Below are positions 1-7,728 of a stretch of 64,000 nt of DNA, one piece after another. The position numbers were made by a program, and so were the translations under genes. The DNA comes from Oleispirillum sp965228165 (GTDB lineage Bacteria > Pseudomonadota > Alphaproteobacteria > Rhodospirillales > Rhodospirillaceae). The stretch is taken from the NCBI GenBank assembly GCA_965228165.1, contig CBDDHB010000003.1:620001-684000 (forward strand), read 5' to 3'. The notes beneath the pieces are model-generated. The model had not been told where the DNA came from. It saw only the letters and a list, made by a program, of their open reading frames with translations, and did no database searches. Position 1 is the first letter of the stretch. Each line of letters opens with the position of its first letter.

Positions 1-13
1 GGATTTTTGGGAA

Positions 14-1303
14 ATGAAATATAATATTTTTTATTCTTGGCAATCAGACCTAGATTCGGCATTGACTAGAAATATTATCGAAGAATGCTTAAAGAAGGCA
101 GCCAAATCGATACATAATGACGAATCCGCCAACGTCGAGCCCGTGGTCGATCGCGACACACTTGGCTCATCCGGAGCGGCCGGAATTGCGGAAACCATAT
201 TTAAAAAGATTAGTGAGTGCGATGTATTTGTCTGCGACGTTTCATTTATAAATGGAATAGGTATACCACCTAACGGAATATTCCGGACTATTTCTCTGAA
301 AGTTGCGACGTTTTTAAATAAAAATTACTTCAAGGAACATCGCCTAACGCCGAATCCAAATGTACTGGCAGAATTAGGGTTTGCCGCGGCAAAAATTGGT
401 TGGGGTAAAATAATTTTAGTAATGAATTCTGATTACGGCCCAGTTGAGTTATTGCCATTTGATTTGAGATGTCGTCGAGTTGTTAAATTTTCACTATCTT
501 CACGAGAAGAGAGGAAGGAAATTCGGCCAAAGCTCAGAGAGGATCTAGAGAGCGCCTTGCGGTCAACCCTCAACGATATTATTGAGCCCATCCATTGGCC
601 TGGAGTTTCATCGCCGCGCTGGTTTGGCCGATGGGAAATTCCTCAACGACCAACGGAATCGCACCTGCTTTTCATCCAAGAAGTCGGGGTAAATGGCTTC
701 ACGTTTGATATGTCGCTCGTAGACGGCGCGCGCACAGGGAACATCTGTGGCTATGCAAAATTTGTTGGACCGGAAATGGCGTTCGCTCGTATTGAGCACC
801 CTCACGGAGACTTGCCGTGTGAAATAAAATTTCGCCGGGATGGGAGAAAAATAACCATTGAACAAGGGGACGGGTGTGCGTGTTTTATGGGAATGGGGGC
901 GTGCTTTGACGGTGAATACGAGTGTAAACGGGATTTGCTGTTCGATTATGGCGCCCTTAATGAAATAGAGCTTCAGCGTTTGTATATTATAACTGGTCAA
1001 TATTTTATAAAATTGCAGGAGTGTTTTCAGGAGATACATGAAAATAGTGATGCCAACTCGCCTGTGCGAGTGTTTTTTGGCGGGGTAAAGGGTCTGTATA
1101 CGATAATGGAAGCTGTAGTTGTTAAATCTGACAGCGGGCACATGTGGGCTGCTTTTATTGATGACGACGTGGTTAGATATTTTACGACCCACAGTGAATT
1201 TAAAGACAATCTGCCCAGCACTATAGATACTTGGAGGGAAAAATTCAGAGATAAACAAATTATTTTCGAGAACAATGTCAGAATTTTCTCAGAGATAATG
1301 TAG
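14..1303 (+). CDS. TIR-like domain protein, probable defence or NAD/nucleotide-acting effector
   Basis: Predicted 429-residue soluble protein. Residues 1-165 look like a TIR-like or deoxyribosyltransferase-like Rossmann domain: it opens with YNIFYSWQSD, then DRDT (about 47-50), an acidic strand CDVFVCDVS, and NPNVLAELGFAAAKIGWGKIILVMN (from about 114), the pattern of TIR-like families. Residues about 205-310 look beta-rich (FGRWEI, GNICGYAK, FMGMGACFDGEY) and are not recognised. The C-terminal 100 residues end in LPSTIDTWREKF. Base composition is clearly more AT-rich than the genes to the right, which suggests acquisition by transfer. It lies at the window edge and its partners, if any, are outside. 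No stop separates the ATG from the window start, so the start could be further upstream, but the first beta strand begins right after this ATG. The TIR-like fold is fairly sure; the function is inference. Confidence 0.6.
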   Translation: MKYNIFYSWQSDLDSALTRNIIEECLKKAAKSIHNDESANVEPVVDRDTLGSSGAAGIAETIFKKISECDVFVCDVSFINGIGIPPNGIFRTISLKVATFLNKNYFKEHRLTPNPNVLAELGFAAAKIGWGKIILVMNSDYGPVELLPFDLRCRRVVKFSLSSREERKEIRPKLREDLESALRSTLNDIIEPIHWPGVSSPRWFGRWEIPQRPTESHLLFIQEVGVNGFTFDMSLVDGARTGNICGYAKFVGPEMAFARIEHPHGDLPCEIKFRRDGRKITIEQGDGCACFMGMGACFDGEYECKRDLLFDYGALNEIELQRLYIITGQYFIKLQECFQEIHENSDANSPVRVFFGGVKGLYTIMEAVVVKSDSGHMWAAFIDDDVVRYFTTHSEFKDNLPSTIDTWREKFRDKQIIFENNVRIFSEIM

Positions 1304-1649
1304 ATCTCGGCTCTCCTATCAAAATTGGCACAGATATGCGAACGGCGGGAATGGGTCAGCACCCGCCTAAGCGCCTTTCCACGCCAGGGTCCGCTTGACC
1401 TGTTCCGCTTCCAAAACCTGCCGGTCCCCTCACGGCCCTTTACCGACGTCCCGTGTGACCACACGCCACAGATCGGCCTGTGATCAAATGACTCGGCGCC
1501 TCGTCCCTCGGAGACGATTCTCGCCGGTTTGGTCACGACTGTACGCCGGAGTGCGCGGCAATCCGGAAGCCGATTGTAGGTTGGATTGGGGGTTAGCAGA
1601 CCACATGCTTCTGAGAATAACCTATATTCAATAGGTTATCAGAAGATAC
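1304..1649. other. Non-coding stretch at accessory segment edge
   Basis: No convincing gene. Small open frames here (for example 1395-1634) have no recognisable protein features. The stretch shifts from AT-rich to GC-rich and ends in an AT-rich palindrome. Confidence 0.5.
1609..1644. repeat. Imperfect palindrome next to duplicated tRNA end
   Basis: Arms ATAACCTAT (1617-1625) and ATAGGTTAT (1631-1639) around a 5-nt loop, extended by TTCTG (1609-1613) and CAGAA (1640-1644) with a 3-nt asymmetry. It sits 5 bp from the duplicated tRNA-Ser end. It could be a terminator or a recombinase-binding site. Confidence 0.5.
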
Positions 1650-1668
1650 TGGCGGAGAGGGTGGGATT
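1650..1668. repeat. Duplicated 3' end of tRNA-Ser (candidate att site)
   Basis: Nineteen bases identical, in the same orientation, to 1831-1849, which is the 3' end (CCA, acceptor strand, start of T arm) of the tRNA-Ser gene. The rest of a tRNA is absent. This is the usual scar of a tyrosine integrase using a tRNA 3' end as attB. Confidence 0.7.
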
Positions 1669-1669
1669 G

Positions 1670-1697
1670 TGAAAACCCGCGCCAACGCGGGTTTTCA
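1670..1697. terminator. Perfect hairpin, terminator-like
   Basis: Arms AAAACCCGCG (1672-1681) and CGCGGGTTTT (1686-1695) with a CCAA loop, extendable by one or two pairs. The T-run on either strand suits a bidirectional terminator. It abuts the duplicated tRNA end. Confidence 0.55.
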
Positions 1698-1791
1698 TCC
1701 TCGCGGCGGCGCCGCTCGGACCGCCTTCGGCGTCGCGCGCGCGCCCTGCGCCCGCGCCGAACCCGGTGGGTTCTCGGCCTCGCCCGCCGCC

Positions 1792-1831
1792 ATATAAAAA
1801 GCCGGACCCAAAAGGGCCTGGCTTTTTATAT
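1792..1831 (-). terminator. Rho-independent terminator of tRNA-Ser
   Basis: Inverted arms ATATAAAAAGCC and GGCTTTTTATAT flank a loop that can itself pair (GGACCC/GGGCCT). Read leftwards it starts at the last base of the tRNA CCA end and finishes in a T-run. Confidence 0.75.
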
Positions 1832-1920
1832 GGCGGAGAGGGTGGGATTCGAACCCACGGAACCCGTGAGGGCTCAACGGTTTTCGAGACCGCCCCGTTC
1901 GACCACTCCGGCACCTCTCC
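1831..1920 (-). tRNA. tRNA-Ser(CGA)
   Basis: On the minus strand this 90-base stretch folds as a class II serine tRNA. It has a 7-bp acceptor stem starting GGAGAGG, a long variable arm (GAGCCCTCACGGGTTC region), T loop GGTTCGAATCC, discriminator G and an encoded CCA at 1833-1831. The anticodon loop CTCGAAA gives anticodon CGA, which reads UCG. The layout closely matches the known bacterial tRNA-Ser(CGA). Its 3' end is repeated at 1650-1668, so the gene appears to be an integration target. Confidence 0.93.
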
Positions 1921-1950
1921 GCAAGTCTTCGCGGTCAATCGAAGATGGGC

Positions 1951-1979
1951 TTTCTACAGGGGTCGCGCCCCGCCGTCAA
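1951..1979 (-). promoter_or_regulatory. Sigma-70 promoter for tRNA-Ser
   Basis: On the minus strand TTGACG (1979-1974) and TAGAAA (1956-1951) are 17 bp apart. Predicted start is about 24 bases before the mature tRNA. Confidence 0.6.
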
Positions 1980-2031
1980 GCGCCCTTGCAAGGGCCGGGC
2001 GCGGCGACCGAATCAACCCCGTGGAAAAGCG

Positions 2032-2059
2032 TTGACAGGGCTTGCCCGCTGAGTATAGT
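2032..2059 (+). promoter_or_regulatory. Sigma-70 promoter for rplU-rpmA
   Basis: A consensus TTGACA (2032-2037) and TATAGT (2054-2059) are separated by 16 bp, about 70 bases before the rplU ATG. This is the strongest promoter match seen in the window. Confidence 0.8.
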
Positions 2060-2129
2060 GCGCCCCTCTTTCAGCGGGCTGCGGGTCGCGGCGCCGCGTA
2101 TCTTTGGTGTTTTACGAAGGCGGTTAACC

Positions 2130-2432
2130 ATGTTTGCAGTCATCAAGACGGGTGGCAAGCAGTACCGGGTCGAGGCGGGCGACGTCATCGTCGTCGAGAA
2201 GTTGCCGGTCGCCGAAAGCGGCGCCGTGACCTTCGACGAAGTCTTGATGGTCGGCGACAAGGTCGGCACTCCCACGGTCGCGGGCGCCTCCGTCGCGGGC
2301 GAGCTGGTCAAGCAGACCCGCGAAAAGAAGATCATCGTCTTCAAGAAGAAGCGCCGCCAGAACTATCGGCGCAAGCACGGCCACCGTCAGCAGGTGAGCG
2401 TCGTGCGCATCACCGACATCGCCGTCGCCTGA
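2130..2432 (+). CDS. rplU: 50S ribosomal protein L21
   Basis: A 100-residue protein, the usual size for L21, which binds 23S rRNA in the large subunit. The N-terminus MFAVIKTGGKQYRV and the basic C-terminal stretch KKRRQNYRRKHGHRQ are family signatures. The open frame runs further upstream, but this ATG is the one that starts the L21 domain and lies downstream of the promoter at 2032-2059. It is followed after 27 bases by rpmA, the near-universal bacterial pairing. Confidence 0.97.
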   Translation: MFAVIKTGGKQYRVEAGDVIVVEKLPVAESGAVTFDEVLMVGDKVGTPTVAGASVAGELVKQTREKKIIVFKKKRRQNYRRKHGHRQQVSVVRITDIAVA

Positions 2433-2459
2433 ACCCGACGAGAGCAGGAGTAACGAAAG

Positions 2460-2717
2460 ATGGCTCATAAAAAAGCAGGCGGTAGCTCCCGCAACGGGCG
2501 CGACTCCGAAGGCCGTCGCCTCGGGCTGAAGAAGTCCGGCGGTCAGGCGGTGGTGGCGGGCAACATTCTGGTCCGTCAGCGCGGCACCGTCTATCACCCC
2601 GGCGACAACGTCGGCATGGGGCGCGACCACACCCTGTTCGCCCTGGTCGAGGGCCGCGTGGTGTTCAAGAAGGGCGCGAAGGATCGCACCTTCGTCGGCG
2701 TCGAGCCGCTGAACTGA
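2460..2717 (+). CDS. rpmA: 50S ribosomal protein L27
   Basis: An 85-residue L27 that reaches the peptidyl transferase centre with its N-terminal tail. MAHKKAGGSSRNGRDSEG and the core GQAVVAGNILVRQRGT are diagnostic. The short form starts directly with MAHKK, without the cleaved extension seen in Firmicutes. It is cotranscribed with rplU and followed by a terminator, so the two form a compact ribosomal unit ahead of obgE. Confidence 0.97.
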   Translation: MAHKKAGGSSRNGRDSEGRRLGLKKSGGQAVVAGNILVRQRGTVYHPGDNVGMGRDHTLFALVEGRVVFKKGAKDRTFVGVEPLN

Positions 2718-2760
2718 TCCCACCCCGGCCCCTCGCGGGGCGCACACGGGTGGGTTGAAC

Positions 2761-2790
2761 AAGGGGAATGGTCATCCATTCCCCTTTTTG
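2761..2790 (+). terminator. Terminator after rpmA
   Basis: AAGGGGAATGG, loop TCAT, CCATTCCCCTT, then a T-run. It overlaps an ATG at 2768 that is in frame with obgE, which argues against that ATG as the obgE start. Confidence 0.85.
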
Positions 2791-2818
2791 CTTCGATAGG
2801 GCGCGGAAAGAGAACGCC

Positions 2819-3856
2819 ATGAAGTTCCTCGATCAGGTCAAAATCTTCGTCAAGTCGGGCGACGGCGGCAACGGCTGCCTGTCCTTCCGGCGGGAGAAGT
2901 ACATCGAATTCGGCGGCCCCGACGGCGGCGACGGCGGACGCGGCAGCGACGTCGTGCTGGAAGCGGTGGAGAACCTGAACACCCTGATCGACTTCCGCTA
3001 TCGCCAGCACTTCAAGGCGGAACGCGGCCACGGCGGCATGGGGCGCGACCGCACCGGCGCCGACGGCAAGCCCCTGGTGATCAAGGTGCCGGTGGGCACC
3101 CAGGTGCTGGCCGAGGACCGCGAGACCCTGCTGCACGACATGGACGCCCCCGGCAAGGTGGTGGCGATCGCCCGGGGCGGCGACGGCGGCTTCGGCAACG
3201 CCCATTACAAAAGCTCGGTCAACCAGGCGCCGCGCCGCGCCGACGTCGGCTGGCCGGGCGAGGAAATGTGGCTGTGGCTGCGCCTGAAGCTGATCGCCGA
3301 CGCCGGATTGATCGGCCTGCCCAACGCCGGAAAATCGACCTTCCTGTCGCGGGTAACGGCGGCGCGCCCGAAGATCGGCGACTATCCATTCACCACCTTG
3401 TTCCCCAACCTGGGGGTGGCGACGGTGGGCGAGGACGAGTTCGTCATCGCCGACATCCCCGGCCTGATCGAGGGAGCGCACGAAGGCGCCGGACTGGGCG
3501 ACCGCTTCCTCGGCCACGTGGAGCGGACCTCGGTGCTGCTGCACCTGATCGACGCCACCGCCGAGGACGTGGCGGAAAGCTATCGGGTGATCCGGGGCGA
3601 ACTCGCGGCCTATGGCGGCGGCCTGGACGAAAAGCCCGAGGTGGTCGGCCTGAACAAGTGCGACTCCGTCCTCGACGAGGAAATCGCGGACAAGATCGCG
3701 GCCTTCGAAGCGGTGACCGACTCGCCGGTTCTGGCGCTGTCCGGGGTTTCGGGCTACAACCTGAAGACGGTTCTGCGCACCCTGGCCGCCCATGTCCGGG
3801 GCGAGGCGGCGACGGACGAAACCGATGATGCGGACTGGGAGCCCCTAGAGAAGTAG
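2819..3856 (+). CDS. obgE: GTPase Obg (CgtA)
   Basis: A 345-residue Obg-family GTPase involved in late 50S assembly and growth control. The glycine-rich Obg fold covers about residues 1-158 (repeated GGxGG-type turns). The G domain follows, with P-loop GLPNAGKST, switch II DIPGLIEGAHEGAGLG and NKCD for guanine recognition. The tail is short and acidic, as common in Alphaproteobacteria. The start MKFLDQVKIF at 2819 is chosen because the upstream in-frame ATG lies inside the rpmA terminator. The order rplU-rpmA-obgE-proB is conserved in this class. Confidence 0.96.
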   Translation: MKFLDQVKIFVKSGDGGNGCLSFRREKYIEFGGPDGGDGGRGSDVVLEAVENLNTLIDFRYRQHFKAERGHGGMGRDRTGADGKPLVIKVPVGTQVLAEDRETLLHDMDAPGKVVAIARGGDGGFGNAHYKSSVNQAPRRADVGWPGEEMWLWLRLKLIADAGLIGLPNAGKSTFLSRVTAARPKIGDYPFTTLFPNLGVATVGEDEFVIADIPGLIEGAHEGAGLGDRFLGHVERTSVLLHLIDATAEDVAESYRVIRGELAAYGGGLDEKPEVVGLNKCDSVLDEEIADKIAAFEAVTDSPVLALSGVSGYNLKTVLRTLAAHVRGEAATDETDDADWEPLEK

Positions 3857-3873
3857 GGCTCTTCCGCGGAGAA

Positions 3874-3913
3874 CAAAAACGTTACGAGGGGGCTCGGCCC
3901 CCTCGCGCACCCC
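3874..3913 (-). repeat. Dispersed hairpin element, copy 1 (reverse orientation)
   Basis: A 9-bp perfect stem at 3885-3905 (CGAGGGGGC, loop TCG, GCCCCCTCG) flanked by an AAAAACGTT block and GCGCACCCC. Read on the minus strand it matches the copy at 62433-62491 in layout: GGGGTGCGCG, stem, then a GTTTTT block. It lies between obgE and proB. Confidence 0.6.
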
Positions 3914-3972
3914 ATGACTTAAGCGCCATAAGTCTGGAGCGGTTGCAAAAGGCGTGTTCCCCGCCGCCATGC

Positions 3973-4024
3973 GGCGAAAAACCGAGGGGAGGGGCGGAGG
4001 GTCCGCGACCCTCCGCGAAGTTTT
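3973..4024 (+). repeat. Dispersed hairpin element, copy 2
   Basis: GGCGAAAAACC, a G-rich linker, then a 10-bp perfect stem (GCGGAGGGTC 3994-4003, loop CGC, GACCCTCCGC 4007-4016) and GAAGTTTT. Same layout as the copy at 62433-62491, with a different but fully paired stem. It lies just before proB. Confidence 0.6.
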
Positions 4025-4063
4025 GATCTTTCCAGGGCGCTAGCCCCGATGGAGCATGAGGCG

Positions 4064-5218
4064 ATGCAGACGCACTCAGAGCAGAACCCTCTTTCAGAGG
4101 CCAAGCGCGTCGTCGTCAAGGTCGGCTCCGCCCTGCTGGTGGACGAATCCAGCGGGCGAATCCGCGCCGCGTGGCTGGATTCCTTGTGCGACGACATCGC
4201 GCGGCTGCGCGCCCTGGGCAAGGACGTGGTGGTGGTCACCTCGGGCGCGATCGCGGTCGGGCGCGAGCCCCTCGGCCTTTCCGGCAAGGTTCTGCGCCTG
4301 GAGGAAAAACAGGCGGCGGCGGCGGCGGGTCAGGCGAAGCTGATCCACGCCTATCAGGACAGCCTGGGGCGGCACGGCATTCCCGTCGCGCAGATTCTGC
4401 TGACCCTCTCCGACACCGAATCGCGGCGGCGGTTCCTCAACGCCAGCAACACCGTGGAAACCCTGCTGAAGCTGGGCGTGGTGCCGGTGGTCAACGAGAA
4501 CGACACCGTGGCCACCCAGGAAATCCGCTATGGCGACAACGACCGTCTGGCGGCGCGCATCGCCCAGATGACCGCGGCGGAAGCGCTGATCCTGTTTTCC
4601 CTGGATATCGACGGGCTTTATACCGCCGACCCCACCTCGGACCCCTCCGCCCGGCACATCCCACTGGTCAAGGAGCTGTCGGACGAGGTCGAGCGCATGG
4701 CGGGCAAGCCGAAGGGGCACGGCTCCGGCGGCATGGTGACCAAGATCCTGGCGGCGCAGGTGTGCATGGCGGCGGGCTGCGCCATGGCGATCGCGCGGGG
4801 GCGCGACGACCATCCCATCGCCGCGCTGCTGGACGGCGCGCGCTGCACCTGGTTCGTCGCCGACGAGGAACCCCGCGCGGCGCGCAAGCGCTGGATCGCC
4901 GGAACCTTGAACCCGCGCGGCGCGCTGATCGTCGATGCCGGAGCGGTGGAGGCCCTGCACCACGGCAAAAGCCTGCTGCCCGCCGGAATCACCGCGATCG
5001 AGGGGCGCTTCGACCGGGGCGACGCGGTGGTGGTGAAGGACGCCGCCGGGCACGAACTGGCGCGCGGCCTGTCCGCCTATACCTCCAAGGACGCGCGCCT
5101 GATTCTCGGCCACAAAACCCAAGACATCGAAACCCTGCTCGGCTACCGTGGCCGGAGCGAGATGATTCACCGCAACGATCTGGTTCTCACCCGCCCCGCC
5201 AACGGGCATCCCCACTGA
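4064..5218 (+). CDS. proB: Glutamate 5-kinase
   Basis: A 384-residue kinase that phosphorylates glutamate in the first step of proline synthesis. The amino-acid kinase domain begins VVVKVGSALL and contains the VVNENDTV and FSLDIDGLYTADP segments. A PUA domain follows, ending LGYRGRSEMIHRNDLVL. The frame also has an ATG at 4049, but a GGAG at 4051-4054 sits 9 bases before 4064, so the inner start is preferred. proA follows after 19 bases, consistent with cotranscription. Confidence 0.95.
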   Translation: MQTHSEQNPLSEAKRVVVKVGSALLVDESSGRIRAAWLDSLCDDIARLRALGKDVVVVTSGAIAVGREPLGLSGKVLRLEEKQAAAAAGQAKLIHAYQDSLGRHGIPVAQILLTLSDTESRRRFLNASNTVETLLKLGVVPVVNENDTVATQEIRYGDNDRLAARIAQMTAAEALILFSLDIDGLYTADPTSDPSARHIPLVKELSDEVERMAGKPKGHGSGGMVTKILAAQVCMAAGCAMAIARGRDDHPIAALLDGARCTWFVADEEPRAARKRWIAGTLNPRGALIVDAGAVEALHHGKSLLPAGITAIEGRFDRGDAVVVKDAAGHELARGLSAYTSKDARLILGHKTQDIETLLGYRGRSEMIHRNDLVLTRPANGHPH

Positions 5219-5237
5219 GCCGGACCCGGAGCCGCCG

Positions 5238-6512
5238 ATGACCGCCGCCCAACACGATCTTGCCGCCGCCATGCGGGCGATCGGGCAATCCGCCCGCGCC
5301 GCCGCCGCGAAGCTGGCGCTGACCGACACCGCGACCAAGAACGCCGCGCTGACCGCCGCCGCCGCCGCCATCCGCGCCGCCGCCCCCGCCATCGCCGCCG
5401 CCAACGCGGCGGACATGGCGGATGCCCAGGCCAAGGGACTCTCCGGCGCGATGCTGGACCGCCTGCGCCTCACCCCGGAGCGGATCGAGGCGATGGCCGC
5501 CGGGCTGGAACAGGTGGCCGCCCTGCCCGACCCGGTGGGACGCTCCCTGGCGCGCTGGGACCGCCCCAACGGCCTGAACATCGAACGCGTCGCGGTGCCG
5601 CTCGGGGTCGTCGGCATCATCTTCGAAAGCCGCCCCAACGTCGCCGCCGACGCCGGAGCCTTGTGCCTGAAGGCGGGCAACGCGGCGATCCTGCGCGGCG
5701 GGTCGGAAAGCTTCCGCTCGGTCGCGGCGATCCACGCCGCCCTGGCCGCCGGAATCGCCTCCGCCGGGCTGCCGGAAGCGGCGATCCAGACCGTTCCCAC
5801 CGCCGACCGCGCCGCCGTCGGCCTGCTGCTGACCATGCCGGAATTCGTGGACGTGATCGTGCCGCGCGGCGGCAAGGGGCTGATCGAACGGGTCACGGCG
5901 GAAAGCCGCATCCCGGTGTTCAAGCACCTGGACGGCATCAACCACACCTATATCCATGCCGCCGCCGACCCGGAGATGGCGCGCACCGTGACGCTGAACG
6001 CCAAGATGCGGCGCACCGGCATCTGCGGCGCGACGGAAACCGTGCTGATCGACCGCGCGATCCTGAAAAGCCACCTGCCCGGCGTGCTCGACGCCCTGAT
6101 CGGCGCGGGCTGCGAGGTGCGCGGCGACGCCGAGGTGGCGGCGCTGGATTCCCGCGTCCTGCCCGCCACCGCCGCCGACTGGGACACCGAATACCTGGAC
6201 GCCATCGTTTCCATCCGCGCCGTCGCCGACCTGGCGGAGGCGGTGGCGCACATCGAGTCCCACGGCTCCCACCATACCGACGCGATCGTCACCGCCGACG
6301 CCCAGGCGGCGGAGGCGTTCCTGAACGCGGTGGACAGCGCCATCGTCGTCCACAACGCCTCCACCCAGTTCGCCGATGGCGGCGAGTTCGGCTTCGGCGC
6401 GGAAATCGGCATCTCCACCGGGCGCTTCCATGCGCGCGGCCCGGTCGGGCTGGAGCAATTGACCAGCTATAAGTACGAGGTGCGGGGCAGCGGTCAGGTG
6501 CGCCCGGTCTGA
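5238..6512 (+). CDS. proA: Gamma-glutamyl phosphate reductase
   Basis: A 424-residue NADPH-dependent reductase that makes glutamate semialdehyde from the unstable product of ProB. Family landmarks are PLGVVGIIFESRPNV (about 121-135), ILRGGSE and the catalytic cysteine in RRTGICGATE (C263). Its length fits the family. It is translated with proB and nadD in one run; nadD starts 2 bases after the stop. The first 60 residues are very alanine-rich, an effect of high GC rather than a separate domain. Confidence 0.96.
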   Translation: MTAAQHDLAAAMRAIGQSARAAAAKLALTDTATKNAALTAAAAAIRAAAPAIAAANAADMADAQAKGLSGAMLDRLRLTPERIEAMAAGLEQVAALPDPVGRSLARWDRPNGLNIERVAVPLGVVGIIFESRPNVAADAGALCLKAGNAAILRGGSESFRSVAAIHAALAAGIASAGLPEAAIQTVPTADRAAVGLLLTMPEFVDVIVPRGGKGLIERVTAESRIPVFKHLDGINHTYIHAAADPEMARTVTLNAKMRRTGICGATETVLIDRAILKSHLPGVLDALIGAGCEVRGDAEVAALDSRVLPATAADWDTEYLDAIVSIRAVADLAEAVAHIESHGSHHTDAIVTADAQAAEAFLNAVDSAIVVHNASTQFADGGEFGFGAEIGISTGRFHARGPVGLEQLTSYKYEVRGSGQVRPV

Positions 6513-6514
6513 CC

Positions 6515-7177
6515 ATGAGCCCGCCGCCGCGCCCCGATCTGGTCCGCAAACGCCCCCTGCCCCCGGCGGGAGACCGCCGCCGCCGCACCGTCGGCCTGCT
6601 CGGCGGATCGTTCAACCCGGCGCACCAGGGACACCGCTTCATCAGCCTGTCGGCGATCAAAAGCCTGGACCTGGACGAGGTCTGGTGGCTGGTCAGCCCG
6701 CAGAATCCGCTGAAGGACAGCCGTACCCTGCTGCCGCTGGACGAACGGGTGGAGCGCGCGCGGGCGATCGTCCGCCACCCGGCGATCCGGGTCACCGACA
6801 TGGAACGCCGCCTCGGCACCCGGTTCACCGCCGATACCCTGGTGGCGCTGAAACGCCGCTTCCCGCGCGTCCGCTTCGTCTGGCTGATGGGCGCCGACAA
6901 CCTGATGCAGATGCCGCGCTGGGACCGCTGGGAACGGATTTTCGCCGCCGTGCCGGTGGCGGTGTTCGACCGCAAGCCGCATACCTATGCCGCCCTGTCC
7001 AGCCGCGCCGCCGCCCGGTTTTCCCGCTTCCGCCGCACCGGACGGCGCACCCTGAACCTGGCCGAGGCGACGCCTCCCGCCTGGACGTTTTTGTTCTATC
7101 GCCGCCATCCGGCCTCCGCCACCGACATCCGACGGAAAACCGGACTCGACAAACTCCTTAAAAACCGCGAAAGATAA
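6515..7177 (+). CDS. nadD: Nicotinate-nucleotide adenylyltransferase
   Basis: A 220-residue enzyme that joins nicotinate mononucleotide and ATP in NAD synthesis. The nucleotidyltransferase motif GLLGGSFNPAHQGHRF (about 28-43) and the C-terminal SATDIRRK, matching the usual SSTxIR motif, are both present. LMGADNLMQMPRWDRW is a typical NadD segment. It has a basic, proline-rich N-terminal extension of about 25 residues that is common in Alphaproteobacteria. It sits between proA and rsfS, a conserved order. Confidence 0.94.
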   Translation: MSPPPRPDLVRKRPLPPAGDRRRRTVGLLGGSFNPAHQGHRFISLSAIKSLDLDEVWWLVSPQNPLKDSRTLLPLDERVERARAIVRHPAIRVTDMERRLGTRFTADTLVALKRRFPRVRFVWLMGADNLMQMPRWDRWERIFAAVPVAVFDRKPHTYAALSSRAAARFSRFRRTGRRTLNLAEATPPAWTFLFYRRHPASATDIRRKTGLDKLLKNRER

Positions 7178-7224
7178 AGGTTGGCCCAACCGGCGCGAAA
7201 ACCGCGCGGGCCGCAGAACAACCG

Positions 7225-7716
7225 ATGGAGACGACCATAAACCCGAAGCCCGCTTCCTCCGACGTCCAGGAGCCGCCCAGTCGCGGCAAGGACGCGCCCG
7301 TCGATGTCGCCGACGCCGCCGCCTTGGTCGACATCGTTCGCCGCTCGCTCGACGACGACAAGGCCGAGGACATCTCGGTGATCGACCTCCACGGCAAGAC
7401 CAGCCTCGCCGACTATATGGTGATCGCCTCCGGGCGCTCGTCGCGTCAGGTCGCCGCCCTCGCCGACCGCCTGCTGCGCCGCCTGAAGGATATGGGCGTC
7501 CGCCCGGCGACCGAGGGCAAGGCCAGCGCCGACTGGGTGATCGTCGACGCCGGGTCGGTGATCGTCCACATCTTCCGGCCCGAGGTCCGCGCCTTCTATA
7601 ACCTGGAACGGATGTGGGGAACCTCCCCCGCCGCCGAAACCCCGGAAGCGCCGCGCTCCTTCGTCCCGGCGGGATATTCGCCGCTCGACCGGAGCGACGC
7701 CCGCCTCGGGGCATAA
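7225..7716 (+). CDS. rsfS: Ribosome silencing factor RsfS
   Basis: A 163-residue protein with the RsfS/DUF143 fold, which binds L14 and blocks subunit joining when nutrients are low. SLDDDKAEDISVIDLHGKTS and SLADYMVIASGRSSRQV are the family core. DWVIVDAGSVIVHIF and YNLERMW close the domain. The first 30 and last 30 residues are low-complexity extensions. It lies between nadD and rlmH, as in most bacteria, and was probably translated with rlmH, 12 bases downstream. Confidence 0.93.
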   Translation: METTINPKPASSDVQEPPSRGKDAPVDVADAAALVDIVRRSLDDDKAEDISVIDLHGKTSLADYMVIASGRSSRQVAALADRLLRRLKDMGVRPATEGKASADWVIVDAGSVIVHIFRPEVRAFYNLERMWGTSPAAETPEAPRSFVPAGYSPLDRSDARLGA

Positions 7717-7728
7717 AGGGACGGCCCC

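Noticed and set aside
1395..1634. A 79-codon open frame in the att region
   Set aside because: No ribosome site, no protein features, and it runs into the palindrome near the duplicated tRNA end.
1650..1668. A second tRNA gene
   Set aside because: Only 19 bases of the 3' end match; there is no anticodon arm or 5' half.
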